Shown one piece after another: positions 37,995 through 47,659 of a DNA stretch of 64,000 bases. The notes below the pieces were generated by a model that was not told the DNA's origin, did no database searches, and was given only the letters and a program-made list of their open reading frames with translations. A program made the translations under genes and the position numbers. Each line of letters opens with the position of its first letter. The first letter of the stretch is position 1. Origin of the DNA: Allorhizobium ampelinum S4 (GTDB taxonomy: Bacteria > Pseudomonadota > Alphaproteobacteria > Rhizobiales > Rhizobiaceae); the NCBI RefSeq assembly GCF_000016285.1, contig NC_011989.1:2979001-3043000 (forward strand), in the 5' to 3' direction.

Positions 37995-39806
37995 CTACTT
38001 TTGCACAGCCGCCCGCAGCTTATGGCGCAGGCCCGCCAGCCAATGGGCCGTGCCGGTCAGGCTGAGGAAGGCGGGCGCGTTATCGGTTGGCGCAACCGCT
38101 TCCATGGAGACGCCAACGGAGGAAATATGGCCGGTTTCGCCGATATCGCGGACGATCAGGATGATATGGCCGAGCCGGACCCGGTCGGCATATTCGGCCT
38201 TGCCACCGAGGCGCGCTTCCATCAGTTCGCCAACGGTTTTTTGCCGGTCGGCCTCGTTCAAAAGCCCGGGCCCGTAGGCCGCATCCAGTTCGGCGGCGGG
38301 ACGCGAGGGTGAAATGGTAAAGGTGCCAAAAAACTCGCTATCGTCATCATCGACAGGCGCCTTGCTGGCAAACAAACGGTCAAGCAGCCGCGGATAACCG
38401 GGGGCAATGAACAGATAGACCTGATCGTTTTCCCGCAGCCGGCCCGCATATTGGTAGCGCATGGATTTGCCATCGCGGATCACCAGCGATGGCATGGCCC
38501 AGCGCGGAATGCGCGCGCCGCTGAGCACCGGACTGCCCGCCACGACGCGATAGGACAGCAACTCGTGATGGGCAGCACCCGGCAGATCCAGCTCCACCTT
38601 GTCGATAGCGCCGATGCGCGGCGGGATGATCAGGCCGAGCCGTTTGGCCATTGGCTTGATGGTCCAGCCCTGAAGCAGCAGCGAAATCATCACTACGATG
38701 AAGGCGGTGTTGAAATAGACCTCACCACCCTTCAGATCACCGAGGATCGGCAGAATGCCGAGCAGGATGGACACCGCGCCGCGCAAGCCGACCCAGGAGA
38801 TGAACCGCTTTTCCTGATGGGTATAATCGAAGGGAATGAGACACAGCCAGACCGCTGCGGGCCGGGCGATAAACACCAGAAACAGGCCAAGAACCACCGC
38901 CGGAAACAGGATCTTGATGAAATGCGACGGCGTGGCCAGAAGCCCGAGCACCAGAAACATGATGATCTGCGCCAGCCAGGTCATGCCCTCCTGGAAGCGG
39001 GCAATTGAAGCGCTGCCGGGGATCTTGCGGTTTCCGGCATAGATGCCCGCGACATAGACGGCCAGGAAGCCGCTGCCGCCGATGGCGCCGGTATAGGAAA
39101 AGATCACCATCGACATGGCCAGCACGATGATCGGTAACAGGCCGCGATCAATCGGGATTTTCTTGACGATCATCGCCATCATCGCCCCGCCGATCAGCCC
39201 GAGCGCCAGACCCATGCCCATCTGCTCGACGAACATCCGCAGCAGGCTCCAGTCGAGACCGGTATGATCCTTGCCAGTGGACACCATCTGCACCAGCGCC
39301 AGGGTGAGAAAGATCGCCATCGGATCATTGGTGCCGGATTCCACTTCCAGCGAGGAGCGAACCTTGTCACGGATATTGATGCCGCCAATTCGCAACAGGA
39401 AGAACACCGCCGCCGCATCGGTGGAGGCGACGATGGAGCCAAGCAGCATGCCTTCCAGCAGCGACAATTTCAACAGCCAGCAGGCCAGCAGACCGAACAA
39501 CCCCGCCGTCAACAAAACCCCGACCGTTGCCAGCATGATCGACGGCCCTGCCGCCTGTTTGAAGGATTGCAGCGAGGTCGTATAGCCGGAATCAAACAGG
39601 ATAACGGCCAGCGCCAGCGAGCCGATGGTATAGGCAACGGAATGATTGTCGAAATGAATGCCGAGACCATCGACCCCGGCCATCAACCCGATGACCAGAA
39701 ACAACAGCAGCAGCGGCGCGCCAAAGCGAAAGGCGATCAGGCTGGAAAAAGCCGCAAACAGGATCAGCGCCGTCAGAACCAGCGTGACGATGTAGAAATG
39801 TTCCAA
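37995..39806 (-). CDS. Potassium/proton antiporter (CvrA/NhaP2 type)
   Basis: About 603 aa. Twelve or so transmembrane segments of the CPA1 exchanger fold start with HFYIVTLVLTALILFAAFSSLIAFRFGAP; LFDSGYTTSLQSFKQAAGPSIMLATVGVLLTAG and GSIVASTDAAAVFFLL carry the ion-binding region. A cytoplasmic TrkA-C-like domain (GARIPRWAMPSLVIRDGKSMRYQYAG) and a C-terminal CorC-like domain (TVGELMEARLGGKAEYADRVRLG) follow. It would exchange K+ or Na+ for protons. The start is doubtful: TTG 39806 begins the conserved part and has GAAAGG directly adjacent; in-frame ATGs at 39875 and 39893 would add a basic leader. Confidence 0.85.
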   Translation of the reverse strand: MEHFYIVTLVLTALILFAAFSSLIAFRFGAPLLLLFLVIGLMAGVDGLGIHFDNHSVAYTIGSLALAVILFDSGYTTSLQSFKQAAGPSIMLATVGVLLTAGLFGLLACWLLKLSLLEGMLLGSIVASTDAAAVFFLLRIGGINIRDKVRSSLEVESGTNDPMAIFLTLALVQMVSTGKDHTGLDWSLLRMFVEQMGMGLALGLIGGAMMAMIVKKIPIDRGLLPIIVLAMSMVIFSYTGAIGGSGFLAVYVAGIYAGNRKIPGSASIARFQEGMTWLAQIIMFLVLGLLATPSHFIKILFPAVVLGLFLVFIARPAAVWLCLIPFDYTHQEKRFISWVGLRGAVSILLGILPILGDLKGGEVYFNTAFIVVMISLLLQGWTIKPMAKRLGLIIPPRIGAIDKVELDLPGAAHHELLSYRVVAGSPVLSGARIPRWAMPSLVIRDGKSMRYQYAGRLRENDQVYLFIAPGYPRLLDRLFASKAPVDDDDSEFFGTFTISPSRPAAELDAAYGPGLLNEADRQKTVGELMEARLGGKAEYADRVRLGHIILIVRDIGETGHISSVGVSMEAVAPTDNAPAFLSLTGTAHWLAGLRHKLRAAVQK

Positions 39807-39893
39807 CCTTTCGCCCTTTCTGGCCTTTCGCCCCCGTCTGGCACGATACCCCGGCCCAAGACATCGCTCCACCATCAACGGCCTGCGCACCAT

Positions 39894-40438
39894 GGCACCG
39901 AACCACAGACCTCTGATGCCAAAGGCCAGACGGTCGAGACAGACGGAGCGGGAGGCAATGGCGGCAGAATCGCCTTGAATTTCCTCGGTAATACTATTGA
40001 TCAGACTGGGGCGAAATTACAAAACGAATTATGGCGATACCGGGGAAAATGGCGGGCGGGGCGTGGTGGACGACACAAACGCTTTCGTGTGCCGCATACC
40101 CCCCTCTGTCCTGCCGGACATCTCCCCCTCAAGGAGGGAGATCGGACAGATGTAACCGCCCGTTTCAACGGATAAGTTGCGATTTCCGATATCTTCGAAG
40201 GGTCATGCGACATGGCAAGCCAACCCCTTGCCAATCTCCCCCCATGAGGGGGAGATGCCTGGCAAGGCAGAGGGGGGTAAGCCACGCATAAAAATCTTTG
40301 CGGTTTGTATTGTGCGGGTGGGATGGCACTGCGGAGTGGCCGCTTTGTGCTTCATTGCACAAATACGGTATTTACTCATTAAATCCACCCCCGCTCCGAA
40401 CGCCCATACGAACTTCACATTCCTCCAAAGTTGCCGAG
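39894..40438. other. Intergenic region with a RIME element, about 545 nt
   Basis: From the antiporter to the 71-residue gene. It contains one complete RIME-like repeat at 40096-40282; the rest shows no convincing gene. Base composition becomes AT-richer to the right of 40300. Confidence 0.6.
40096..40282. repeat. RIME-like intergenic mosaic repeat, full copy
   Basis: The left arm has CATACCCCCCTCTGTCCTG, then CATCTCCCCCTCAAGGAGGG. The right arm has CCAATCTCCCCCCATGAGGG and GGCAAGGCAGAGGGGGGTAA. Outer and inner arms are inverted copies around a roughly 80-nt centre. It corresponds to the two arms at 6905-7075 and lies at the edge of the AT-rich cassette. Confidence 0.75.
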
Positions 40439-40654
40439 CTACGGACGGAGGGTCGGCGTAAGTAGCCGGTTTATGAGGGCTGAAAGTAAAGCTGACTGGC
40501 TCTTACCCCGCAACGCTCTGCCTACGAACTCTTCTAAAGACTTCTTTTGATACCCAAGCAGCTTTGCAGCCTCCGCTAGCAATCCTTTTTTGTCATAGTG
40601 GCGCAAAATTGTCTCGTACGGGATATCGCCGTGATGAATTGTGATAATAAACAC
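40439..40654 (-). CDS. Small protein of unknown function, downstream partner of the DUF4365-like gene (71 aa)
   Basis: Begins MFIITIHHGDIPYETILRHY and contains GLLAEAAKLLGYQKKSLEEF, predicted mostly helical after the first strand. No family is recognised. It lies 48 nt after the stop of the 532-residue gene in the same direction and shares its AT-rich composition, so the two probably form one unit. A shadow reading frame cannot be excluded. Confidence 0.5.
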   Translation of the reverse strand: MFIITIHHGDIPYETILRHYDKKGLLAEAAKLLGYQKKSLEEFVGRALRGKSQSALLSALINRLLTPTLRP

Positions 40655-40702
40655 CTATCATTGGGCAGTTCGCAGATCTGGAACGGCCAAATCTCCCAGA
40701 CA

Positions 40703-42301
40703 TTAGGAGCACGAGGTGAGATCCGACTGCACATCACCTTCTTCATAGAGGGAGCGTAATATCCTGAGTTTACTGCGATTCAACCTTGTGACCTTTTCTG
40801 TGAAATGCTCGTAACTTGCAACTACCGGTTCTTGAAGCAATTCAATCGTTGCACTTTGGGGCTCAATTTTACCGTTGGCCTGTGCGTCTCTTCCGGCCTT
40901 TGCAAATGAGACCGACATGGGCACCGCCAAACCAAATACTCGCCCATCACCGATTTGCAACGCTGTAATGTAGATCCCATCCTGATCTTCTGGCTCGACC
41001 AGCGAATTCTCTAGAGAAAAGGTCGCCATCATATCTCCTTGAAGATACTGCCACGTCTCGTCTATCGTTTCACGCTGTTCGAAGAGAACGTCAAGCTTTA
41101 TGGGTATGTCGGGAGCGCGGGCAAATGTGAGTATGTCAAGATATCGACGGATTAGGTTTATTATACCCATTCGAGACGGCATCTGCTCGTTTGTGACGGA
41201 GGCTTTCATCAAAGACCTTCCGTCGAGCAAAGTGACAGAGATATTTAAGGAGCCGCTTCCAAAAATCTCGGATACTAGAAGACCGTTCAGCCATTCTTTA
41301 GCGGTATGCTGCTCAGAAGAAGAAATATTCTCGGTATATTTACAATTTTTTTTGTCATTTAACGCAATTGTTACGCGTCCCATAGGCCATGCAAAAACAA
41401 CCTTTTTACCTCCGTTGAAGAAGATGTCCTTTGGTGGAAGGTACACGTCCGCATCAACGGAAACGCGTTCATCAGCATTAGAGAATTCGACTGCCGCCTT
41501 ACAAGCCGGCTCTGGGGTTACCGTCAATTTGCCTGGCGGAACGTGCAAGGCAAGCGGCAGGTCAATCTCAAATCTGCGCTCCGTAATCGTAATACTCACA
41601 CCCTCAAGCGAAGCAAGCCCAAGGAAGGTGTCTGCAAGACTTAGCGAATCAGCATGCTGAAAGCTGAGTTTTCCCAGAACTCTGACCTCGTTGAAGCCTA
41701 GTTCTTCGATTTGCCGCGATTTCTCATCAGCATAGCTCTTCATCCCGCTATCGACCAATGCCTTCAGCCTCACGTTCAAAGCAGGTCCTGAGTAGTCGAT
41801 CCGGTTGCCTACATCTGAAGTAAAATTTATGTTTTGCTTGTTAAGAGCCTTTGGCGAACCGGTTGCAAGTCTCAATCTTTTGAGAACCCGACCCAATACT
41901 TCATCTTTTATATGAATAAGATGCATAGAAACGAACTTGTCGGTCGAATCGATTTTCAAAACACAAATCACCGCAGGCCTAAGGTCACGCGCCAGTCTTT
42001 CCGCAACTGAAAGACTTACACTCACCGTTTTCTTGTGCGAGCGGATTGTCTTGACTTGAACGGCAAATTGGAGGGGCGCTGGACGGCAGTCAAAAGACTG
42101 TCCTTTTTCAAGGGCTGGAGGTGCAAACTCGACAATAAAGTCTTTCCCCGTACGGTCCGGCTCCACTTTGGAGCAACTGAGTTTTGCACGCTCACAAAGA
42201 CTTACAAATTCAGCTTCACCCAGCCTTCCGATTCGGTCATTGTCTAAACCTTCATCCACACTCTGAGCGGACCCTCTTTTCTTATTATTGACTGTTATCA
42301 T
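40703..42301 (-). CDS. DUF4365-like putative nuclease-fold protein, unknown function
   Basis: 532 aa. Residues about 20-160 have the layout of a PD-(D/E)XK-type fold as seen in DUF4365: GEAEF (28-32), D54 in GKDF and QVK (82-84) could be the catalytic Glu, Asp and Lys. VSVSLSVAERLARDLRPAVICVLKI follows. The remaining 370 residues, rich in beta strands, are unfamiliar. Base composition is visibly AT-richer than the neighbours and codon choice differs, pointing to transfer. DUF4365-like proteins occur in accessory and defence-associated loci, so a defence role is a hypothesis only. Paired with the 71-aa gene downstream. Confidence 0.6.
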   Translation of the reverse strand: MITVNNKKRGSAQSVDEGLDNDRIGRLGEAEFVSLCERAKLSCSKVEPDRTGKDFIVEFAPPALEKGQSFDCRPAPLQFAVQVKTIRSHKKTVSVSLSVAERLARDLRPAVICVLKIDSTDKFVSMHLIHIKDEVLGRVLKRLRLATGSPKALNKQNINFTSDVGNRIDYSGPALNVRLKALVDSGMKSYADEKSRQIEELGFNEVRVLGKLSFQHADSLSLADTFLGLASLEGVSITITERRFEIDLPLALHVPPGKLTVTPEPACKAAVEFSNADERVSVDADVYLPPKDIFFNGGKKVVFAWPMGRVTIALNDKKNCKYTENISSSEQHTAKEWLNGLLVSEIFGSGSLNISVTLLDGRSLMKASVTNEQMPSRMGIINLIRRYLDILTFARAPDIPIKLDVLFEQRETIDETWQYLQGDMMATFSLENSLVEPEDQDGIYITALQIGDGRVFGLAVPMSVSFAKAGRDAQANGKIEPQSATIELLQEPVVASYEHFTEKVTRLNRSKLRILRSLYEEGDVQSDLTSCS

Positions 42302-42547
42302 AGCGTAGCTTTTCCGACCGCAAGAAAAGGACTGGTGAACAGATTTTTCACTACTACAGAGTGTATTACAAAGCCAATAAAATGGGTTATGTCACGTTAG
42401 AATTCGCTACAAATTACTGAATTTAAAAATAAACCGGAGCCTCCGTCTCCAAATAGATCGTGGCCGCTTTAGCGTTTGGACATAAGTCAAACTACTTCAC
42501 ATCACGCATCCTCACTTCCATCGCAGGCAGCGACACCCAAGCTCAAC

Positions 42548-42991
42548 TCAATCCCCCACCTCCCGCTCTCCTCCCCCCTCCTCCCTCAAAAACCGCCGCA
42601 CCCTAGCCAGCGCATCAGCCGGGTCGGATTTGCGGTGGTATTCTTCCAGGATGATCTGTTCGATCTTTTGCCGGGTTTCCAAACTTCCCCGCGCCGGTTC
42701 GTCCGGGGGCATCAGCCTGCGGCGGGCTTCTTCCAGGCGGTGTTGAAGGTCGGTGGTGGCTTCGAGGATGGTGTTGTCGATGCTGGCTGGTGGGTCATCC
42801 GGCTGCGGTTCCAGCAGGTCGAAGGTGACCGGGCGTGGCGGGTCTCGCCGCAGCGCCAGCCGGTAGCGCAGCAGCAGGGCCAGCACGCCCATTGCGAAAA
42901 CCGGTGGCATGAGGATGGCTATCGCCTTCACCCAATCGGCCATGGATTGCCATGTATCGAAAGCATCGGCCCAGACATTATAATCGGCCAT
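42548..42991 (-). CDS. Small membrane protein with cytoplasmic coiled tail, unknown function
   Basis: 147 aa. Residues about 20-45 form one transmembrane helix (WVKAIAILMPPVFAMGVLALLLRY). A charged tail follows with ILEATTDLQHRLEEARRRLMPPDE and ETRQKIEQIILEEYHRKSDPADALARVRRFL, probably helical. GGGAGG lies 8 nt before ATG 42991. No family recognised; composition is like the core genome, unlike the cassette beside it. Confidence 0.65.
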   Translation of the reverse strand: MADYNVWADAFDTWQSMADWVKAIAILMPPVFAMGVLALLLRYRLALRRDPPRPVTFDLLEPQPDDPPASIDNTILEATTDLQHRLEEARRRLMPPDEPARGSLETRQKIEQIILEEYHRKSDPADALARVRRFLREEGGGEREVGD

Positions 42992-43021
42992 TGTCCATTC
43001 CTCCCGCACTTGTGAGACAAG

Positions 43022-43253
43022 CGATCACCGGAGGATTTTGACCTCTGGTGATCGGGGAGTTCGAAAGCCGCAAAGAGACGACTGCCTTGGCCTTTAAGCC
43101 GAAGCTCTGGACATGCACCAAGGCCTCCCCGACCATAGAAGGATGGAGAGTGGACCGTATAGACATAGTCCACCGCCTCAGCCACAAACCTATGGCTGAG
43201 GGGTGTCATTTAACGACCGACACTGGCCGCTCTCTGAGGAGTTTCGATACTCC
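43022..43253. ncRNA. Candidate structured RNA region with five consecutive hairpins
   Basis: Stems seen: CGATCACCGGAGG/CCTCTGGTGATCG (43022-43054, 13 bp with one G-U); GCCTTGG/CCAAGGC (43084-43124); GTGGAC/GTCCAC with an inner TAT/ATA (43150-43173); CCTCAGCC/GGCTGAGG (43176-43201); GGAGT/ACTCC (43238-43253). No gene fits. Direction and function are unknown; it could be an ncRNA, a degraded element or a composite repeat. Confidence 0.4.
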
Positions 43254-43384
43254 AGGTCCAGCGCGTTACAACTGGTCCCGCAACTGGTTTAGCGTATAAC
43301 GGGTGGAGAGGGGAAGCGGATTTTTTGGACTCGTATTTCAGGTCCAAACCGAGTCACAGTCAAAAACATTTTAGCTCTGCGTGC

Positions 43385-43560
43385 TTGGCTCCCCCTCACC
43401 CCGCCTCCGCTATGCTCGGCGGACTGACCGGGGCAGAGCCACGGGTCTCTGCCCGTCCTTCGGACCCCCGCTGGGGCGAGGAGAGAAGCCCACGCTGCGA
43501 CTCTTTCCCTCTTCTCCCCAGCGGGGAGAAGGTGCCGGCAGGCGGATGAGGGGGCGGCGG
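43385..43560. repeat. GC-rich rhizobial intergenic repeat
   Basis: Runs from GGCTCCCCCTCACCCCGCC to GCGGATGAGGGGGCGG, with an inner palindrome CTTCTCCCCAGCGGGGAGAAG. The ends are roughly inverted (CCCCTCA...TGAGGGG). The inner sequence is of a kind I recall as repeated between genes in rhizobia; copy number here was not tested. Confidence 0.55.
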
Positions 43561-43661
43561 AGCCGAAACCCGCGTTCTCGTCGAAATCAACCGCACGGGC
43601 TCTATAACCGAGGCGTTTAGAGTCTGCCGATGCTGGCCGCCCCATTTTAGCCCAAGCAAAC

Positions 43662-43691
43662 AAAAAAGCGGACCGGTTTCCCGGTCCGCTT
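43662..43691 (-). terminator. Rho-independent terminator of gap
   Basis: On the - strand AAGCGGACCGG-GAAA-CCGGTCCGCTT (43691-43666) is followed by a T run (43667-43662). It lies 30 nt beyond the gap stop. Confidence 0.88.
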
Positions 43692-43720
43692 CTATCATAT
43701 CGTCCAGGCAGCGAAGCTGC

Positions 43721-44728
43721 TTAGATCAGCTTGCCCATGGCGACGGCGGTGTCGGCCATGCGGTTGGAGAAGCCCCATTCGTTGTCGTACCAGGACAGGA
43801 TGCGCACCAGCTTGCCGCCGTCCATGACCTTGGTCTGGTCGCCGGAGAAGGTCGAGGAATGGCTGTCGTGGTTGAAGTCGATGGAAACCAGCGGCTCTTC
43901 GGTATAGCCGAGAATGCCCTTCAACTCGCCTTCCGACGCTGCCTTGATGGCGGCGTTGATTTCTTCCTTGGTGACCGTGCGACCGGGGATGAACTTCAGG
44001 TCAACAACCGAGACGTTCGGGGTCGGAACGCGGATGGCCGAACCGTCCAGCTTGCCCTTCAGTTCCGGCAGAACCAGGCCGACGGCCTTGGCGGCACCGG
44101 TCGAGGTCGGGATCATCGACAGCGCAGCAGCGCGGGCGCGGTGCAGGTCCTTGTGCATCGTATCCAGCGTCGGCTGGTCGCCGGTGTAGGAATGGATGGT
44201 CGTCATGTAGCCGCTTTCGATGCCGACAAGCTTTTGCAGCACGTAGGCAACCGGTGCCAGGCAATTGGTGGTGCAGGAGGCGTTGGAAACGACCAGGTCG
44301 TCCTTGGTCAGCGTGTTGTGGTTGACGCCGAAAACGATGGTCTTGTCGGCACCATCAGCAGGCGCCGAAACCAGCACGCGCTTCGAGCCATTGGCCAGGT
44401 GCAGCGATGCCTTTTCCTTGGCGGTGAAAATGCCAGTGCATTCCAGCGCGATATCGACATTGCTCCAGGGCAGGTCCTTGGGATCGCGAACCGCGGTCAC
44501 CTTGATCGGCGCGCGGCCGTCGATGATGATGCTGTCGCCTTCAACCTTGACGGTCGAGGGGAAACGGCCATGGACGCTATCATAGCGCAGCAGATGCGCA
44601 TTGGTTTCGACCGGGCCAAGATCGTTGATGGCCACGACCTCAATGTCGGTCCGGCCGGATTCGATGATACCGCGCAGCACATTGCGGCCGATACGGCCAA
44701 AGCCGTTAATGGCAACTTTCACAGTCAT
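43721..44728 (-). CDS. gap: Glyceraldehyde-3-phosphate dehydrogenase, type I
   Basis: 335 aa; converts glyceraldehyde-3-phosphate to 1,3-bisphosphoglycerate with NAD(P). The N-terminus [19 protein letters not shown] is the Rossmann loop. The catalytic cysteine is in [14 protein letters not shown], and [13 protein letters not shown] lies near the C-terminus. The start at 44728 is set by the conserved N-terminus, with GGGAG upstream. Lies 198 nt downstream of tkt in the same direction; pgk and fba are further right, giving a lower-glycolysis/pentose phosphate group. Confidence 0.97.
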   Translation of the reverse strand: MTVKVAINGFGRIGRNVLRGIIESGRTDIEVVAINDLGPVETNAHLLRYDSVHGRFPSTVKVEGDSIIIDGRAPIKVTAVRDPKDLPWSNVDIALECTGIFTAKEKASLHLANGSKRVLVSAPADGADKTIVFGVNHNTLTKDDLVVSNASCTTNCLAPVAYVLQKLVGIESGYMTTIHSYTGDQPTLDTMHKDLHRARAAALSMIPTSTGAAKAVGLVLPELKGKLDGSAIRVPTPNVSVVDLKFIPGRTVTKEEINAAIKAASEGELKGILGYTEEPLVSIDFNHDSHSSTFSGDQTKVMDGGKLVRILSWYDNEWGFSNRMADTAVAMGKLI

Positions 44729-44926
44729 TGCATAACTCCCGCTTCTCGGATGGCTCCGGGCTGCTGGGTGGCCCCCGGAACGGTGATGGTCTGGAACGGC
44801 GCGACGATGGCCAAGCGGTTCTCGCCTTGGGCAGCCCCAGGCATTGGGTAAAGGCACTCATGTGGTCAAGGCGTTCAGTCAAGCCCGAAGAGAAGCGGGC
44901 CCGCCAGACCCGCTCTTGAACCCTCT

Positions 44927-46903
44927 TCAGGAAAGCTTGGCTTCAGCCGCTTCGACAATCGCTTCAACAGTGATGCCGAAATGCTTGTACAATTCCTTGT
45001 AGGGGCCGGAAGCACCGAAGGACTTCATGCCGATAAAGGTGCCGTGCGAGCCGATGATCTCATCCCAGCCCTGACGGATCGCCGCTTCAACGCCGATCTT
45101 CACCGGAGCCGTGCCGATCACCGCGTTGCGGTATTCCTCTGGCTGCTCAAAGAACAGTTCAAAGCACGGCACGGAAACGACGCGGGCAGCAATGCCCTTG
45201 GCGGCGAGCGCCGCGCGGGCCTGGATCGCCAGTTCGACTTCCGAGCCGGTGGCAAAGATCGACACCTTGGCATCGTCAGCGCCGAGCAGCTCATAGCCGC
45301 CCTTGGCCGACAGATTTTCCGCCGAATATTCGGTGCGGGCCGCGATCAGGTTCTGACGGGTCAGCGCAATGCCGGACGGACGATCCGTATGGGTCAAGGC
45401 GATCTGCCAGCATTCCGCCACTTCCGTGGCATCGGCTGGGCGGAACATCATCAGGTTGGGGATGGCGCGCAAGGCTGCCATCTGCTCGACCGGCTGGTGG
45501 GTCGGGCCGTCTTCGCCAAGACCGATGGAATCATGGGTCAGGACGTGAATGACGCGAATGCCCATCAAGGAGGCCAGACGGATCGACGGACGGCAATAAT
45601 CCGAGAAGATCAGGAAGCCGCCGGAATACGGAATGAGACCGCCATGCAGGGCGATGCCGTTCATCGCCGCCGCCATGCCATGCTCACGAATGCCCCAATG
45701 CACGTAACGGCCCGAGAAATCGGTCGGCGTGATCGACGCAGTCTGGCTGGTCTTGGTATTGTTGGAACCGGTCAGGTCGGCAGAACCACCGAGCGTCTCG
45801 ATCACCACGCCATTGATGACTTCCAGCGCATCCTCGGAGGATTTGCGGGTGGCAAGGGTTGGCTTGGTCTCGGCCAGCTTCTTCTTATAGGCGTCGATGG
45901 CAGCATCGAAACCTTCCGGCAGCTTGCCAGCGAAGCGGCGGGTAAACTCGGCCTTGTGATCGGAGCCTTCCAGACCCTTTTCCCATTCGGCACGTGTCGC
46001 GGCACCACGCGCACCGGCTTCGCGCCAGGCGTCCAGCACGTCGGCGGGTACGTGAAACGCCTCGTCAGCCCAGCCCAACGCCTTGCGGGTGGCGGCAATT
46101 TCGTCGGCACCGAGCGGCGAGCCGTGCACCTTATGGGTGCCAGCCTTGTTGGGAGAACCGAAGCCGATCACCGTCTTGCAGGCGATCATCGTTGGCTTTT
46201 CGGACAGCTGGGCGGCGGACAGTGCAGCCGAAATCGCTTCCGGGTCGTGACCGTCAACAGCCATGGTGTTCCAGCCCGAAGCGCGGAACCGGCCATGCTG
46301 GTCGGTGCTGTCGGCCAGCGAAATCGCGCCGTCAATGGAAATGCCGTTATCGTCCCAGAGCACGATCAGCTTGTTGAGCTTCAGATGGCCGGCCAGCGAA
46401 ATCGCTTCCTGGCTGATGCCTTCCATCAGGCAGCCATCGCCAACGATGGCATAGGTGTGGTGATGCATGAGCTCGCTGCCGAATTCGGACGCCAGCTTCT
46501 TTTCAGCAATTGCCATGCCGACGGCATTGGCAACACCCTGGCCGAGCGGGCCGGTTGTCGTCTCGATGCCCGAGAGATGGCCATATTCCGGATGGCCTGC
46601 GGTTTTCGATCCGAGCTGGCGGAAATTCCTGATGTCGTCGATGCTGATGTCTTCATAGCCGGTCAGGTAAAGGACCGAATAGAGCAGCATAGAGCCGTGG
46701 CCAGCCGACAGCACAAAACGGTCGCGATTGGCCCATTTCGGCGCCTTGGGATCGAAATTCAAAAAGCGGGTAAACAGCACCGTCGCGACATCGGCCATGC
46801 CCATCGGCATGCCGGGATGGCCGGAATTGGCCTTTTCGACCGCATCCATGGACAGAAATCGGATCGCATTGGCCATCCGGTTGTGCTTTTCGGGAGAAAT
46901 CAT
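44927..46903 (-). CDS. tkt: Transketolase
   Basis: 658 aa thiamine-diphosphate enzyme moving two-carbon units in the pentose phosphate pathway. Motifs are [26 protein letters not shown], the ThDP/metal motif [20 protein letters not shown] to [30 protein letters not shown] and [22 protein letters not shown] 46903 is chosen by the conserved N-terminus; 30 more in-frame codons upstream look non-coding. A long open frame on the opposite strand is a composition effect. Probably co-expressed with gap. Confidence 0.97.
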   Translation of the reverse strand: MISPEKHNRMANAIRFLSMDAVEKANSGHPGMPMGMADVATVLFTRFLNFDPKAPKWANRDRFVLSAGHGSMLLYSVLYLTGYEDISIDDIRNFRQLGSKTAGHPEYGHLSGIETTTGPLGQGVANAVGMAIAEKKLASEFGSELMHHHTYAIVGDGCLMEGISQEAISLAGHLKLNKLIVLWDDNGISIDGAISLADSTDQHGRFRASGWNTMAVDGHDPEAISAALSAAQLSEKPTMIACKTVIGFGSPNKAGTHKVHGSPLGADEIAATRKALGWADEAFHVPADVLDAWREAGARGAATRAEWEKGLEGSDHKAEFTRRFAGKLPEGFDAAIDAYKKKLAETKPTLATRKSSEDALEVINGVVIETLGGSADLTGSNNTKTSQTASITPTDFSGRYVHWGIREHGMAAAMNGIALHGGLIPYSGGFLIFSDYCRPSIRLASLMGIRVIHVLTHDSIGLGEDGPTHQPVEQMAALRAIPNLMMFRPADATEVAECWQIALTHTDRPSGIALTRQNLIAARTEYSAENLSAKGGYELLGADDAKVSIFATGSEVELAIQARAALAAKGIAARVVSVPCFELFFEQPEEYRNAVIGTAPVKIGVEAAIRQGWDEIIGSHGTFIGMKSFGASGPYKELYKHFGITVEAIVEAAEAKLS

Positions 46904-47353
46904 GACTGTTCCGCCTGTTCCGGGTCTCGATGGACGAACGCCGTTCGGGCGAACGTCAGAAAGTGGGTGATCCTTAACATCTAGGACGGGCAAGTCAATA
47001 AATTGAGGCCGCGTGATTGCGTGGAAGGCATATTTTCGGTTTTTGCCTTAATATTGATCATTGTCTCGTATTGATGCGCGCCATGGACGGCGGCGGGTCT
47101 ACTCGTCCACAAGCATGACACAGTGAAAAGCTGGGGTTTGTTGACGCCAGCTACAGGCAATGACTAATGTCGCATGAGAACTATAGGGGCCAAGGGGTCG
47201 ATTCGGCTTGCCTTTTGGAGTTTGTCAGGGAAAAATGAAGCCGGTTTTCCGAAACGACAAAGACGAGCACGAATATCTGGGACGACCAAGAACATCTGGA
47301 GGCTTTCCGGTTCGAACAGAGCCTGAAAACTTCATAAGCCGGGGCAAAGAGAC
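46904..47353. other. Divergent intergenic region between tkt and the DUF4164 gene, 450 nt
   Basis: Should hold promoters for tkt-gap (-) and for DUF4164-zapA (+). I see no convincing small gene, strong hairpin or repeat in it. Confidence 0.5.
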
Positions 47354-47623
47354 ATGGCGACGGATAAAGCGGAAGCCGCGCTCGGCGCATTGAAACAGGC
47401 CATTTCCGGCCTGGAAAATGCCATAGACATGCGACTGGAACTGCAACGCGCCAATGGCGAGGTGGAGCAGGAGGTGAAGCGCGTCCATATCGACCGCGCC
47501 CGCCTTGCCCAGGAACTTGACCAATCGCAATTTCGCGCCAACCGGCTGGAAGAGGTCAATCGCGAAGTCTCGCGCCGCCTGGTCACCGCAATGGAAACCA
47601 TCAGGGCCGTACTGGACCGCTAG
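47354..47623 (+). CDS. DUF4164 coiled-coil protein upstream of zapA
   Basis: 89 aa almost wholly helical protein: ALGALKQAISGLENAIDMRLELQRANGEVEQEVKRVHIDRARLAQELD and NRLEEVNREVSRRLVTAMETI. DUF4164 proteins sit just before zapA in rhizobia; a role in division with ZapA is inferred from that. GGGGC/AAAG-rich sequence precedes the ATG. Ends 36 nt before zapA. Confidence 0.85.
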   Translation: MATDKAEAALGALKQAISGLENAIDMRLELQRANGEVEQEVKRVHIDRARLAQELDQSQFRANRLEEVNREVSRRLVTAMETIRAVLDR

Positions 47624-47659
47624 GCCAGCCTCGCCTCACTCAGGGATCATTCGACAGAC

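Larger units (their letters stand above)
42992..43720. other. Gene-free region of about 730 nt between the membrane protein and gap
   Basis: No supported coding sequence. It contains a succession of hairpins at 43022-43253, a GC-rich repeat at 43385-43560 and the gap terminator at 43662-43691. Confidence 0.65.

Noticed and set aside
43048..43299. 83-codon frame in the structured region
   Set aside because: No ribosome-binding site, no family pattern, and the DNA is explained better by hairpins.
44981..46984. 667-codon open frame opposite tkt
   Set aside because: Antisense to a certain gene; arises from high-GC codon use. No recognisable protein features.
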